In this document: piece by piece, positions 29,947 to 40,512 of the stretch
How positions within the stretch are numbered: position 1 is the first letter of the stretch
Layout of the letters: each line of letters begins with the position of its first letter
Assembly (NCBI GenBank): GCA_047967505.1
Contig: CM106541.1
Source: Dipteris shenzhenensis
Taxonomy: Eukaryota > Polypodiophyta > Polypodiopsida > Gleicheniales
Length of the DNA: 64,000 nucleotides
Direction: 5' to 3' (one strand)
Program-made: the position numbers and the translations under genes
Notes under the pieces: generated by a model
Seen by the model: only the letters and a program-made list of their open reading frames with translations
Database searches by the model: none
What the model was told of the DNA's origin: nothing

Positions 29947-31583
29947 GTGATTTTACAGCCCCCCGTTTATGACAATCCCACCCCTAAAGGCAAATTGAAA
30001 GATTACAAGGAGGGAGGGGCAACTGTCAAGTTTGAGACTTTCAATGGGATGCAGGACAGATTGAAGGCTTTGATATTCGTGCAACAGTTTGATGCTGCCT
30101 ACTTAGGTGGACACTTCATAGAATCCTCCAAAGTCCGAAAGGCAGCCACCTTTTTGAAGGACAATGTGCTCCAATGGCGGACCAACCTCCTCTTGCAAGG
30201 CAGAGCACCTACCACTTGGGTCGAATTTGAGCAGGTCTTCTCAGCAGCATGGCTTACTATCACTTTTGAGGTGGATATCATGATCGCCTGGTACAGGTGG
30301 GATGCTGCAAATTGCAGAAATTTGGAGGACTACAATAAGAAGTTTTGGGAAGCCCTATTGCCAGTGAACTCTTACAGACATGTACCGCTGTCCGAGCAAA
30401 TTGAAAGATATGGCTGCGGGTTGCCAAAGGAGATTCGGGACTACTGCACGAAGACATATGTCTCAGTTGGTTGAGAATGCTACTACGGCTTATGCACTAA
30501 TGCAAGGGAAAGTTTCTGGCTTCAAAGGAAGCTCACAGGAGACATCAAGGTCAAAGGGCAGCAAGATGGAATCCCCTAAGAAGTTCAAAAAGTTTTCGCA
30601 GCCCATGAAGGCAAAGTTTGTTGGAGGACAGAGGCGAGTACCGACGCACATGTCTGATGAGGAAAAGCAAATTCTCTATGATGCCAACAAGTGTTATATT
30701 TGCAAGGAGGAAGGCCACAGGGCTTTTGAATGCCCACATAAGAAGCGGAAGTTCCCTCCTTCTGAGCAGGGTGAGCACAAGGAGGAAAAGAGGACTGATC
30801 AGAAGAATAAAAAGCCCAAGCCCACTGTTGGTCTTTTGCCAGACTTGATTGGGGCTGTTCAGAATACAAATGCTATAGAGTTATGTCGGGCATGGGGCAA
30901 GATAAGAGACCAGACAGCTCTAATGTTTTTCGATCCGGGAGCCAAGGCCAATTTCATCTCTTCAGAGCTGGCTGGAAAGTTAGGAATAAGGGCAGAAGAG
31001 ATGGGTCCTTTGTGTGATGCAGATATGGCTTGTCCGGGACTCAGCCAGTCAGCTACTCCGGTGCTAGGCAAGCTGCGGATGCATATTCAGAGCTATGTGG
31101 ACATAGAAGAGTTCTATATTATGCCATTGAATGGTTGTGATGTGTTACTGGGGATACCTTGGCACTTTCGTGTTGGGGCTATTTTGGATACAGAGAATAA
31201 AACAATCACAATCACTCAGTGTGGCAAGACCCACGTTCTGGATGCTAAATTGAAGGGAGAATCCATCCGTGTTGTATTTGCTTCTGCCATTGGCAACGTA
31301 ATGAAAAAGCATCTTTCAGCGTACTTAGTGTTTGCATCTGAAAAGAAGTCAGTAGAAGAAGAGTTTCATTTTTCTAAGCTAGAAAAACAGCGGACAGATT
31401 TTCTTTTTCAGTTTAGGGACTGTTTTTCTCACTCCCTTTCACAGGAGTTGCCCCCTGAAAGGCCAGAAGACCACACGATAGATATAATCCCTGGTAGCAG
31501 TCCTACTAATAGACCTCCTTACAGGGTCAGTGCAGCCGAGCAAGAGGAAATTATGAACCAAGTCAAGGACTTGCTGAAGAAGG
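29947..31583 (+). pseudogene. Ty3/gypsy-1 gag-protease-RT start, cut by a later insertion
   Basis: Gag (29947-30474) has the retrotransposon capsid layout: AATFLKDNVLQWRTNLLLQG, TTWVEFEQVFSAAW and a DYNKKFWEALLPV segment. A frameshift near 30380-30474 leads to the second ORF with the zinc knuckle CYICKEEGHRAFEC, a Lys-rich linker and a protease. The protease active site reads FFDPGAKANFIS (usual DSGA), with DVLLGIPWHFRVGA as its C-terminal hallmark. The start of RT follows: PPERPEDHTIDIIPGSSP and PPYRVSAAEQEE. It stops in LLKK because another LTR begins at 31584. The remainder of RT, RNase H and integrase of this element does not reappear to the right. Confidence 0.85.
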
Positions 31584-31852
31584 TGTAAGAAATCCTAGAT
31601 TTACTATATTTAGAAATGTGCTAAGAAACAGAAAGGAGACTGAAATAGCAGAGAACAAGGAATATTTATATTGCTTGAGTGTCTGTAGTGTGTCATCCAT
31701 ACAATTTGTCTCTTCCATAGAATGTCTCTTGTGAAGGGTTGTGCCTCATAGGAAGTGTCCCATTGAAAGGGCATACCCTTCCACAAGTGTCCATTCATCA
31801 AACCATCCATAAGTCTAGATATAGAGAAAGGAATACATCACAGATTGTGACA
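31584..31852 (-). repeat. 3' LTR of the reverse-strand chromovirus
   Basis: On the forward strand it runs from TGTAAGAAATCC to ATTGTGACA, i.e. TG...CA ends. On the - strand it is preceded by the polypurine tract GAGTGGGAGGGGA (31853-31865). Its first 130 bp match 38561-38692. Length 269 bp. Confidence 0.85.
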
Positions 31853-31959
31853 TCCCCTCCCACTCAAAATAAGACCCTGGTGGAGATAATAAACTGATGT
31901 AGAAAATATCACGGTAAATATTGAAAATACTGCTGTAAAATGTCAAGGTATTGCTGTAA

Positions 31960-32560
31960 GTCTTCATCAGATTGTCAAGTAGCGTCTGAGTCGTCGAGAT
32001 CTCGCCAAAGAACAAGGAATTTTGTGATAAGTTGATGTCGAGTCTCTCGCTGTCGATGGTCCAGAATGCGCTCAGGAATAAGGAGAACGTAATCGTCTTC
32101 GATTTCTAGGACATAATCACTTGTAGGAGGAATTGCTTCATCGCTTGGAATGTACGTCTTTAGCCAAGAAATATGAAATGTCGGATGGATTTTACCCCAT
32201 GATGGTGGTAATTCCAATTTGTAACTTAAAGGTGAATTTTTCTTGACGATCTGGAAAGGTCCATAGTATCTTGGTCGCAACTTAGGAAACACAGACTTAA
32301 CCATCTTATAGTGATGTGGGGCTACAAATAATAGCACCATGTCACCAATGTCAAATTCCAGGTGACGTCTATGTTTGTTGGCAGACCGTTGATACCGCTC
32401 TTGCGCTTTTCGCATATGTCCCTGACTTGGAGGAGAATGTCGTGCATTTCTTGAACCAGTTGATCAGCTAGGGCCACTCGATGTTGAAGTATAAAATTCG
32501 TTGGTACAATTGGAGTGTGTCCATAAGCTGCTTGGAATGGAGTCATGCTGATGGCACTAT
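31960..32560 (-). pseudogene. Chromovirus integrase C-terminus and chromodomain relic
   Basis: The readable order is MTPFQAAYGHTPIVPTNFIL (the GYSPF-like end of the integrase), then after a frame change HLEFDIGDMVLLFVAPHHYK, KLRPRYYGPFQIVKKNSPLS and HPTFHISWLKTYIPSD. The chromodomain is PERILDHRQRE...LITKFLVLWRDLDDSDAT, cut by a stop where the second aromatic (TWE) is expected. Chromodomains of this group are thought to steer insertion to heterochromatin. Confidence 0.85.
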
Positions 32561-32636
32561 GGAAAGAGTTATTATAAGCAAACTCAAGGAGTGGTAGATA
32601 CTCTTCCCAAGCTGCTAGGCGTGACTAAATATAATG

Positions 32637-33188
32637 TCAAAGCATTTCTTCCAGAACTTGGTTGACTCTTTCAGTCTGGCCATTTGATTCTGGGTGGTAG
32701 GCTGAACTGAACAGTAGAGTTGTACCCAAAGATTCGAACAGTGAAATCCAAAAGTGACTGGTAAACTTAGGATCTCTGTCGGATATGATAGTCTTGGGCA
32801 ATCCATGGTGTTGGAAGATGTGCTGTATGAAGAGTTTGGCTATGTCCGGAGCCTGTGCACTGCTTTTGCAAGCAAGAAAGTGTGCCATTTTGGACAATCG
32901 ATCAACAATTACCATAATCTGAGTGTTACCTCGGGAGGATCGTGGTAGTGTTGTAATGAGATCCATGGAAATACTTTCCCACCTTTCAGTTGGCACTGGA
33001 AGAGGCTGAAGAAGTCGTGTTGGAAGTTGTCGGCTTGCTTTCATTTGTTGACAAGATAAGCAAGATGTAACCATTTTGATGACGTTGCTTTTCATCTGAG
33101 GCCAGTAATATGTTGCACTGAGTAACTTATAAGTCTTGTTGATGCTTGGATGGGCAGCATAAGGAACTACATGATGCTCTTTTAACAA
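32637..33188 (-). pseudogene. Chromovirus integrase core
   Basis: Open for 183 codons. The zinc-binding part has H-x-H in HVVPYAAHPSINK (degenerate) and CLSCQQMKASRQ. The core has the three acidic residues in SMDLITTLP, ISDRDPKFTSHFW and SNGQTERVNQ (DD35E). The sequence then ends in a stop after VLEEML. The core looks intact, but it is separated from RNase H and from the C-terminus by stops. Confidence 0.88.
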
Positions 33189-33194
33189 AAGACG

Positions 33195-33943
33195 TCAAAC
33201 ATCCTTGTCATGTGGTACATAGACGCGATCTTGATAATACAGAAGGTCATCCGTATAAGAATAGGATGAGAAAATCTTCTGTTTGGAAGTCGAAGGTTGA
33301 TCTTTTGAAAGAACTTGTACTGCTGTGCCGAAGTCTTTATCATTGAAATACTTCCCTTTGAATGAATTCGGAACATCCACAGATAATGTAGAGATTACCA
33401 TAGCTGATGCTAGAGTTACCCTGCTGAGAGCATCTGCAACTACATTGCGTAGTCTTGGAATGTACTCAATGGTCATGTGAAAGTTGCCAGAAACTCAACC
33501 CAACGTGCTTGTTGAGCGTTCATGACTGGTTGAGTAAAGATATACTTTAGAGAGTAATGGTCTGTCTTGACCACCGAGTCGGCTCCCATGAGATAATGTT
33601 TCCAAGAGTGATAAGCATGTAGAATGGCAAGAAACTCCTTATCATAAACCGGGCATCGTGTTTGGATATCGGAATATTTATGGTTGTCAAAAGCAATAAC
33701 TCTACCTTCTTGCATCAAGACTGCTCTTGTAGCGATGTCGGAAGCGTCGGTCATGACCTCAAATGGAAGGTTTGGGTCAACAATAGCCATAACTGTTGTG
33801 GTGGTGAGTGCTTGCTTGAGTTGTTGGAAACTATACTCTGTTTTGGGAAGCCACTGAAAAATTGCTGTGCTTTTCAATAATTCGGACATAGGAGCTGCGA
33901 TTTCGGAAAATTGATAGACCTTTGTATGGTAGAAGTTTGCCAA
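33195..33943 (-). pseudogene. Chromovirus RNase H and connection
   Basis: Two frames. 33943-33473 holds the RT connection (FSEIAAPMSELLKSTAIFQW) and RNase H, with PFEVMTDASDIATRAVLMQE (first Asp), VYDKEFLAILHAYHSWKHYL (Glu) and VVKTDHYSLKYIF. After a frame change at about 33473, EYIPRLRNVVADALSRV continues the usual NVVADALSR end. Confidence 0.85.
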
Positions 33944-33985
33944 TTTGAGAAAAGAGCGGACATCATGAACATTCTTAGAAGTAGG

Positions 33986-34525
33986 CTAGTTTCGGATCAC
34001 CTTGACCTTCTTGGGATCCACAGAGATGCCTTGAGCTGAAATAACATGTTCCAAATATTCGAGTTGGGTCTTGAAGAACTCACTCTTCTTAATGTTGATG
34101 TAGAGAGAATTTGCGTGGAGAACTTCAAAAACTTTGTGAAGATGTTGTTTGTGCTCATGTAGGGATTTGCTGAAGACGAGGATGTCATCGAGGTAAACGA
34201 TGACGAACTTATCGAGGAAAGGCCTGAAGATGTCGTTCATTAGTGTCATGAATGTGGCCGGGGCATTGTTTAACCCAAAAGGCATGACCAAACATTCATA
34301 GTGTCCATACTTTGTTCGAAAAGCTGTCTTGTACTCATCGCCTTCTCGTATGCGAATTTGATGATAACCTGAGCGAAGATCAATCTTTGAGAATTGTGTG
34401 GCATGTAGAAGTTGATCGAAGAGGTCATCGATGCGAGGCAATGGATACTTGTTTTTGATAGTGAGCTTGTTGAGGGCGCGGTAGTTGATGCAGAGGCGCA
34501 TTGACTTATTCTTTTTTTTCCACAA
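33986..34525 (-). pseudogene. Chromovirus reverse transcriptase core
   Basis: Open for about 180 codons: [68 protein letters not shown], then the catalytic [12 protein letters not shown], and [17 protein letters not shown] in the thumb. All catalytic aspartates are present. It joins the preceding gag-protease ORF by a frame change near 34515. Confidence 0.9.
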
Positions 34526-36521
34526 GTAGTATAGGAGATCCGAAAGGACTGTGACTGGGCCGAATGTGACCTTTGTCGAGTAGTTCGGTCACTTGTCTTT
34601 GGATTTCTTCATTTTGAGTGTAAGAAACCCGATAAGGAGGTTTCGACGGTGGATTATTGCTGGGAATAAGTTCGATTGGGTGATCCACTGGTCGTCGGGG
34701 TGGTAACTGCTCTGGCAATTCCTGTGGAAAAATATCCAAGTAGGGCTGGAAAAAAGGTTGGTTGAGGTATTCAGGAGGATCCTTTGTTGGTGTCTCCTCT
34801 ACTGCCGTAACTAACAGAAGTGAAGTCTTTACTTGACATTTACGAACCCACTTCTTTACTTGTAGGGCAGAGGCAACTGGGATTGAAGGAGAGTCCCTAG
34901 AACCAATTAGCTCAATAAGTTTTCCCTGGTGGACAAACTGGATAGTATGGCTGCGAAAATTGATTGATGGATCATAGTCGTAGAGCCACTGTTGTCCAAG
35001 TATGACATCGTACCGAGAAAGAGGCATGATGTCGAAGTTCAACTTGTTCGTATAATGTTGGATGCGAAAAGACAAGTTTTTGATCCTGGTGTTGCAGAAG
35101 AAGGTAGTTCCATTTGCGAGTTCAATCTGATAGTCTATGGGACTAGGACTGGTGGTCAACCGAAGTTTGTCGACCATAGAACGAGCTAGGAAGTTATGAG
35201 AGCAGCCACTGTCGATGAGGATAGTGACTATTGTTCCATGAATTGATCCTTGGACACAAAGTACTTGAGTAGCTAGGGAAGGTGCGAGGTTGTTGGCAAG
35301 GCTCATGTGGATGGTATTTGCCATTCGAACAGCTTTGCCTTTCTTGTCTTGTGCTGGGGTAGCATCTTCTGTTTGGGAAGTGCTATGTTTCATATTGGAA
35401 TTTTGCTTTGGTCGCTTGGGACAATCGAACCATCTATGGTCGCATGTACAGATGGTACAAAGTATGGTACAAAGTCCTTTTGTGCCGGGGTTGTTCTTTT
35501 TGTCAGTGGCCACACCTTTATGTTGGGGATGACGGTGATGACCTTGTGAAGAAGAAGAGGGGAGATCCTTGGAGGAGTACTTCTGTTGGAATCCAGCATA
35601 TGATTTCTGAGACTTGTGAGGATCTTGAGACTGTCGCTGACCTTGATTATTCGAGTTTTTTCTAAACTTGGGGTTATCTTGAGGGTGAGCACCTTTGGCC
35701 ATAGTAGAGTTCCGTGTTCTATTAGCACTCTGCTTCCGTGTGTTTTGGAAATCAGTAATGTGCTCTGCGTAAGCAATAGCGCCAGCTGTGGTGGTGATGT
35801 TTGCTTTGAGGACATCAATGCGTAACGAGGGATTTAGGTCTGAGATGAAAGCATGAAGGCGATCATCATCAGTTAAACCATCAATCTCCAGCACCAATGT
35901 GGTGAACTGAGAGATGTAGGAAGACAGGGAGCCTGTTTGCTCCAACTGTCAGAGTTTTGAACGTGCTTGGAAGTCCGCATTGGCAGGTAAGAACTGCTTA
36001 CGGAGCATGTGTTCAAAACGTTTCTAAGTAAACACACTTTTGCCGTCCTTTAAGCATCGTTATCACCATAGGAAAGCTGTATCCTTGAGGAGGGAGGTTG
36101 CCAAGGCAATCTTGTTGCCTTCAGTGAGGTCAACAGTATCAAAGTACATGTGTAGTTTTGCGAGCCATTGGTCAACTGTTTGGCGATTTCATTGACCAGT
36201 ATAGGCTTCCAGAAGTTTAATGTCAAGTCTTTTAGTTTTGGAAGCTTGGAGTAAGCGGTAGAGGGCACGGAGTTCAGTGTTTTCTACCTTTGGTGGGAAT
36301 GAGTCCACATAGTCGTCTGGTTGCGTCACGTCATCCTCTGTATGTGTGGTATTGCGAGAATCTTGGAGTTGTTGGACTTTCTGGACCAAGTCGGAGATGT
36401 TGTCCCGAAGTTGGGAAATTTAAAGTTGAAGTAGTGCTTCGCCTTGTAAGTTGACTTCAGGAGTCTTTTTTGGACTTGAGTCGCTTATCTCCGGAGAGGC
36501 TACACGCGAGCGTCGCGACAT
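34506..36521 (-). pseudogene. Chromovirus gag, zinc knuckle and protease
   Basis: A start MSRRSRVASPEISDSSPKK at 36521 and LRDNISDLVQKVQQLQD (predicted coiled coil) open gag. The capsid part (TVDQWLAKLHMYFDTVDLTE) is followed by the ORF 35945-34506. That ORF has GSLSSYISQFTTLVLEIDGL, a Ser/Gln/Lys linker, a degenerate knuckle (CTICTCDHRWFDCPKR) and the protease ILIDSGCSHNFLAR...VILGQQWLYDY. It ends with RT entry PPSKPPYRVSYTQNEEIQRQ. Stops occur near 36420, 36205 and 35946. Confidence 0.85.
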
Positions 36522-36558
36522 ATCGGAGATCCCTGTGAGAAAAGCATGAACCTGCGCT

Positions 36559-37203
36559 CTAGTTTGTACCATTCTTGGAATAAGATTCGGGCTGCTCTTT
36601 GAGGTTGCTCATGTTGGAGGGGGCAGGAGAAGTAGGATGGAACCAGCCGTGGAAATCTGGTAAAGGAGGTCTTGTCTGAGGTAACATTGGTGATGCCGAA
36701 ATGGGTGTTATTGCTCGTGAGAGTACAGGGGTAGGTTGCAGAGTCCACGGATTTGAGAAGGGAAAAGGAGCTGTTGTCAGAAGTGAAGGATATCCATGAG
36801 AAGGAGTGCCTTCGGAGTGTAAATACTGTCTTGGGGAAGGTACAACCTGTATAGGAGGATATCTGGGAGCTGAAGGAGGTGGAGAGTACCTTGGAGATGC
36901 TGAAGCTGAGGGGTAAAAGTCTCTCCAAAGATGGATAGCAAACTCGTGAGGAATATCGGGTTCTAGGTATCTACGTGTCTCGTGGAACACAACCTGGAGT
37001 GTGCTGAGGAAGTAATGTAACTAAGGTGCCTCACGCAGAAGGTATAGAATGTGTTCCAAGTCACTGGAAGGGCACGTGACACAGAAGACCCACGATGCAA
37101 AAGCTCCGAAATGGGCTGGTTGTGCAATCTGAACACGATATTGTGTGGTAGATGATGCCTGAGGTGTCCTTGAAGGGACGGGGGAATTACTAGGGGTTTC
37201 CAT
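36559..37203 (-). pseudogene. Extra proline-rich ORF upstream of gag in the chromovirus
   Basis: A reading frame of about 214 codons with a single internal TAG (near 37019) runs from METPSNSPVPSRTPQASSTT through HYFLSTLQVVFHETRRYLEP and FAIHLWRDFYPSASASPRYS to a Pro/Ser-rich tail (QVVPSPRQYLHSEGTPSHGY...). It ends just before the gag start at 36521. No known domain is recognised. It is too long and too compositionally protein-like to be chance, and it is the kind of additional ORF some plant gypsy elements carry. Function unknown. Confidence 0.5.
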
Positions 37204-38548
37204 GCTTTAAGGAGGAGGCTTTCATTTGCTGTAATTTGAAAATGAGCGTCAAATAACAATATGAAAGAGAATCCTTAGAAATAGAATGGAAAGAATCCAC
37301 CTGGCATTAATTTAATCTGCCAATTAGTTGCATAGAAAAGGTTTGCAGATCACTGTCCGGAGGTCCATGTTGCTGTCGTTGCAAGTCCACGTGGATGTGT
37401 GAACAAGAAATAGGTGCCTGGTAGACTTTCGAGGAAGATAGGGGCGTTGGCAGAGGCTGGGTGCAGAAAAGGGCAGATTGCGTGGAACCAAACACACTTT
37501 CCCTGTGTTGAATTCAGAGGCAAGTACCTGTGGGTTGCGAGAAGCAGATCTGGGCCTGGCTGGTCAGAATTGGAAGGCAGCAAAAGAGCCACTGTTCTCA
37601 GGCTAGAAAGGTGGCGTGATGAGCAGCTGGGGTCTGGTTGGTTTGATTCAAGATGAAAAGGGCATCGAGGCTGCTGATCACAAGCAAGAGAGGCTTAGAA
37701 GAAAATCGCTAGCAGAGGCTTGAAACAAATCGTTGCATCTGGCGCTGTTCTTGCTTCCTGGCTGATTTGCGGGTAGCAAAGGCTGTTGATCGCAGGTAAT
37801 CATGGCGATGAACCAACAAGAGCTGGCTGATGCAAGCAATCGAGAACTATGCAAGATGGAGGCCTGACGAAGGGCACGTGCTGGCTAGAAGAAGATGGTG
37901 CAATCACGTACGGCAGAAAATGGTGAAACAGAATTCTGGATTTTGCGTTTGGATTCATGCGCCTATTGTTGGGTGGTGGTTACCCAAAAATTAAAACGTG
38001 GGTTTGGAGAACCCTTGGGTAGTCTAGGGTTAGGCCTTGGGTATAGGGCTGGCTGCCCTTTTTAGGCCCTCTAGGTACCCTTTTATAAGGTGCTTGGTGC
38101 CAAAAGGTGTGCCTATTCTAAGGGGTGTGACCCTTGGAATAGGTCTACCTTTTCATGAAGGGGTGTGACCCTGTTTTAAAAAGGGGTGTCCCCACACGAA
38201 AAGGTGTGTCCTTTTTTCCACGATGGGGTGTGTCCCTTGGGTGAGGAGTCAAAACTCTTCATCAAAAGGTGTGTCCGATGGTGGAAAAGGTGCGTCCCTT
38301 GGTTTTGGGACAGCCCAAGCACATCAAAAGACACGATTTTTGTCGTGTCCATTCACATCAACTCGTGATGTGGGGGAGATGGAGAGGCCATTGATGACTT
38401 TAGGTGGGGTTGGCACAAAAAATTTTTACGCTCATTCTCTCCATCTCTTCCATGCACAATGTGTGCGGATATCCTTCTAGCGGAAAGAGATGTATCAGAT
38501 AGGCGCTAGAAGGTGGGGGGCATTTCCTACAGGCAGGAGTGAAATTTG
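37204..38548 (-). other. Long leader of the chromovirus with GGTGTGTCC repeats
   Basis: This is the untranslated stretch between the primer site and the extra ORF, about 1.35 kb. Between about 38085 and 38310 the words AAGGTGTG, GGGGTGTGACCC and AAAAGGTGTGTCC recur every 15-30 bp on +. No coding motif was recognised in the ORFs here. Confidence 0.6.
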
Positions 38549-38560
38549 CTCTGATACCAC
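38549..38560 (-). other. Primer-binding site of the chromovirus, initiator-Met type
   Basis: On the - strand TGGTATCAGAGC follows the LTR end TTTCTTACA after one base. It fixes the 38561 end of the 5' LTR and the element's direction. Confidence 0.88.
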
Positions 38561-38692
38561 TGTAAGAAATCCTAGATTTACTATATTTAGAAATGTGCTA
38601 AGGAACAGAAAGGAGATTGAAATAGCAGAGAACAAGGAATATTTGTATTGCTTGAGTGTCTATAGTGTCTGTAGTGTGTCATCCATACAATT
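38561..38692 (-). repeat. 5' LTR of the chromovirus, recognisable part
   Basis: It matches 31584-31712 with a few differences and a small duplication (GTGTCTATAGTGTCTGTAG). Beyond CATCCATACAATT the sequence departs completely from the left LTR. On the - strand the departing sequence has a good TATA box (CTATATAAGAGAGGCCC, 38694-38710), so it could still be a U3 promoter of a different subfamily rather than foreign DNA. Confidence 0.75.
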
Positions 38693-39021
38693 GGGCCTCT
38701 CTTATATAGAGAGTGAAGAGTCACACATGAAAAGGTGTGTACGGCCTGCGTTGGCGGTCGTATAGCCACGTCAGCAAACCGTACGGCCTGCGTCAGCAGG
38801 CCGTACATCCACATCAGCAGCACGGTTGCTGCAGGATTTCGCACGTGCATCCGGTAGCGGGTTCAGAGAGGTCTCGAGATTCGTGGGCTTTCGGTTCGCC
38901 AGGTTTCAGCATCTCTTTCCGTCGGCATCTTTCGGGACGGTTTTCTTCTGCTCCATTCTCCTTTGTACTTCGTTTCAGTCAGTTATTTCTCTCAGTTTCG
39001 TATTCAAATCAGATTTCAGTC
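38693..39021 (+). other. Junction and leader before gypsy-2 gag, with a perfect hairpin
   Basis: Between the chromovirus LTR and the gypsy-2 gag start. A tandem unit beginning GTACGGCCTGCG occurs at about 38739 and 38781. The second forms a perfect 11-bp inverted repeat, GTACGGCCTGC/GCAGGCCGTAC, with a 4-base loop (38781-38806). No copy of the gypsy-2 LTR (43492 on) is present here, so gypsy-2 lacks its 5' LTR. Confidence 0.6.
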
Positions 39022-40512
39022 ATGTCTGATGCTGCAAATCCCGAGTTCACCATGGGAGAGCAGGATTTGGAGTACACTCCTGTGGGAGAGGAGGATCAGG
39101 GTCTCTATGATGACCTGATAACCAAAAAGGCCTTCAGTGAATTTACGACTGCTCTAGATGGAAAATTTGAGCAGGTCAATGCAAATCAATCGGGGTTGAC
39201 ACAGCAACTCCAGGGGATTCAAGCTACTCTCACCCTTCTGGCTAGCACTGTGCAGGCATTCACGCATGTGAATGCCATGGCTTCAGTGCTAGGCCCGAAT
39301 ATAACTCCAGATCCTTTTCCGGGCGACCAAAAGTCGAGAACAAAGGAGGTAGTTGACACTTGGTTACACAAGTGGCAAGTACACTTCCAATTCCACCCAT
39401 ATCCAGATGAGAAAAAGATCCAGCTTGCAGCAAGGTTCATGTCAGGTAAAGATTTGCTATGGTGGAAGGAACTCCAGCCTAAGCCTGATACATGGACAGA
39501 TTTTGAGGGGATCTTCAGGAAGGAGTTCCTGAAGAAGGAGGATGATTACGATATCGTTGGCAAGCTCAAAGCCCTCGATATGTCAAAATTAAACTTGACC
39601 TTTGAAGTTTATCTTCAAAGATTTCGGGATCTGCAAACCAGGGCTACTAAGATGGATCCAGTGACCTTGTTAGGTTTCTTCGTGGATGGTTTGCCAGACT
39701 CCTACAAGTTGCAGATAAAGAACAACAAATGCACAACGTTGCAGGAGGCCATTACTTATGCGCGCATATATGATGATACCATGGCCGGTACCAAAGCAAC
39801 CACAGTTACCGACACGAGTGGAAAGAACAAACGCAAGTTCTTTCAGCATACGACTGGTATTGGGGAGACGAAGTCTACGGACAACGCCTCCAAGAAAAGC
39901 TTAACTCCAGCAAAGTATGGTAAAGCCCGTTTCCTTCGCACTCTGAGGCTCAAGAAACAAGGACGATGCTTCTATTGCGAGGAGCGAGGCCACACAAAGA
40001 ATGAGTGTCCTAAGCGGAAGAACCAAAAGTTGGTGCTAGGACTGAAGCTCCAGGCGGGTCCACGTATTGCAGCCAAGGGAGCGTACCAAGTCGCGATGAC
40101 AGGTATTTCAGTAAATGTCATTACCTGCCCACTCTCTTGTAATTGTACTTTCAATACTTTGTTGTTTGGTTCCCATGATCTTTTTCGAGTTTATGGAGAA
40201 GTTATGGACCAACAGGTTCACATTCTCTTTGATCCGGGCATCTGTCACAATTTTGTTAATTACAAATTTGTGCAGAAGATGGGGCTGTCCACAGTACCTA
40301 GCGACGACACCTATGAGGTGCAGCTTCCAGCTGGGAAGCAATTTTGGGATCGCAAGGTTGAAGCGCTTCCTATCCGGATTCAGGCCTACACGGGAGCTCT
40401 TACATGTTATGTTATGCATTTGGAGCATGTAGACTTGTTGATCGGGATAGAGTGGTTTAAAACCCACAATATTCAGATCAGATGGATTATGATGTCTATC
40501 AGTGTGTTTTGA
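39022..40512 (+). pseudogene. Ty3/gypsy-2 gag, zinc knuckle and protease
   Basis: Starts MSDAANPEFTMGEQDLEYTP. The capsid domain contains DTWLHKWQVHFQFHPYPDEK, AARFMSGKDLLWWKELQPKP and FEVYLQRFRDLQTRATKMDP. The knuckle is CFYCEERGHTKNEC. The protease has FDPGICHNFVNYKF (DSG replaced by DPG) and VDLLIGIEWFKTHN. The frame is open for about 497 codons and then stops; pol begins in another frame at 40482, so the gag-pol fusion is broken by one frameshift (or needs programmed shifting, which I cannot show). Confidence 0.88.

Larger units (their letters stand above)
31584..38692 (-). mobile_element. Nearly full-length Ty3/gypsy chromovirus inserted into gypsy-1
   Basis: On the - strand, from right to left: 5' LTR (38561 to about 38692 recognisable), primer site (38549-38560), long leader, an extra ORF (37203-36559), gag, protease, RT, RNase H, integrase with chromodomain, polypurine tract and 3' LTR (31852-31584). 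The insertion interrupts the RT domain of gypsy-1 in mid codon. The pol frames are broken by several frameshifts and stops, but every domain is present. The two LTRs share only about 130 bp (see the finding), so the right end may be recombinant, and no target duplication was found on that side. Confidence 0.88.

Noticed and set aside
38737-39021. Upstream start at 38737 for gypsy-2 gag
   Set aside because: The added 95 residues are encoded by the GC-rich hairpin/leader region and are Arg/Ser/His-rich; MSDAANPEF at 39022 is a typical gag start.
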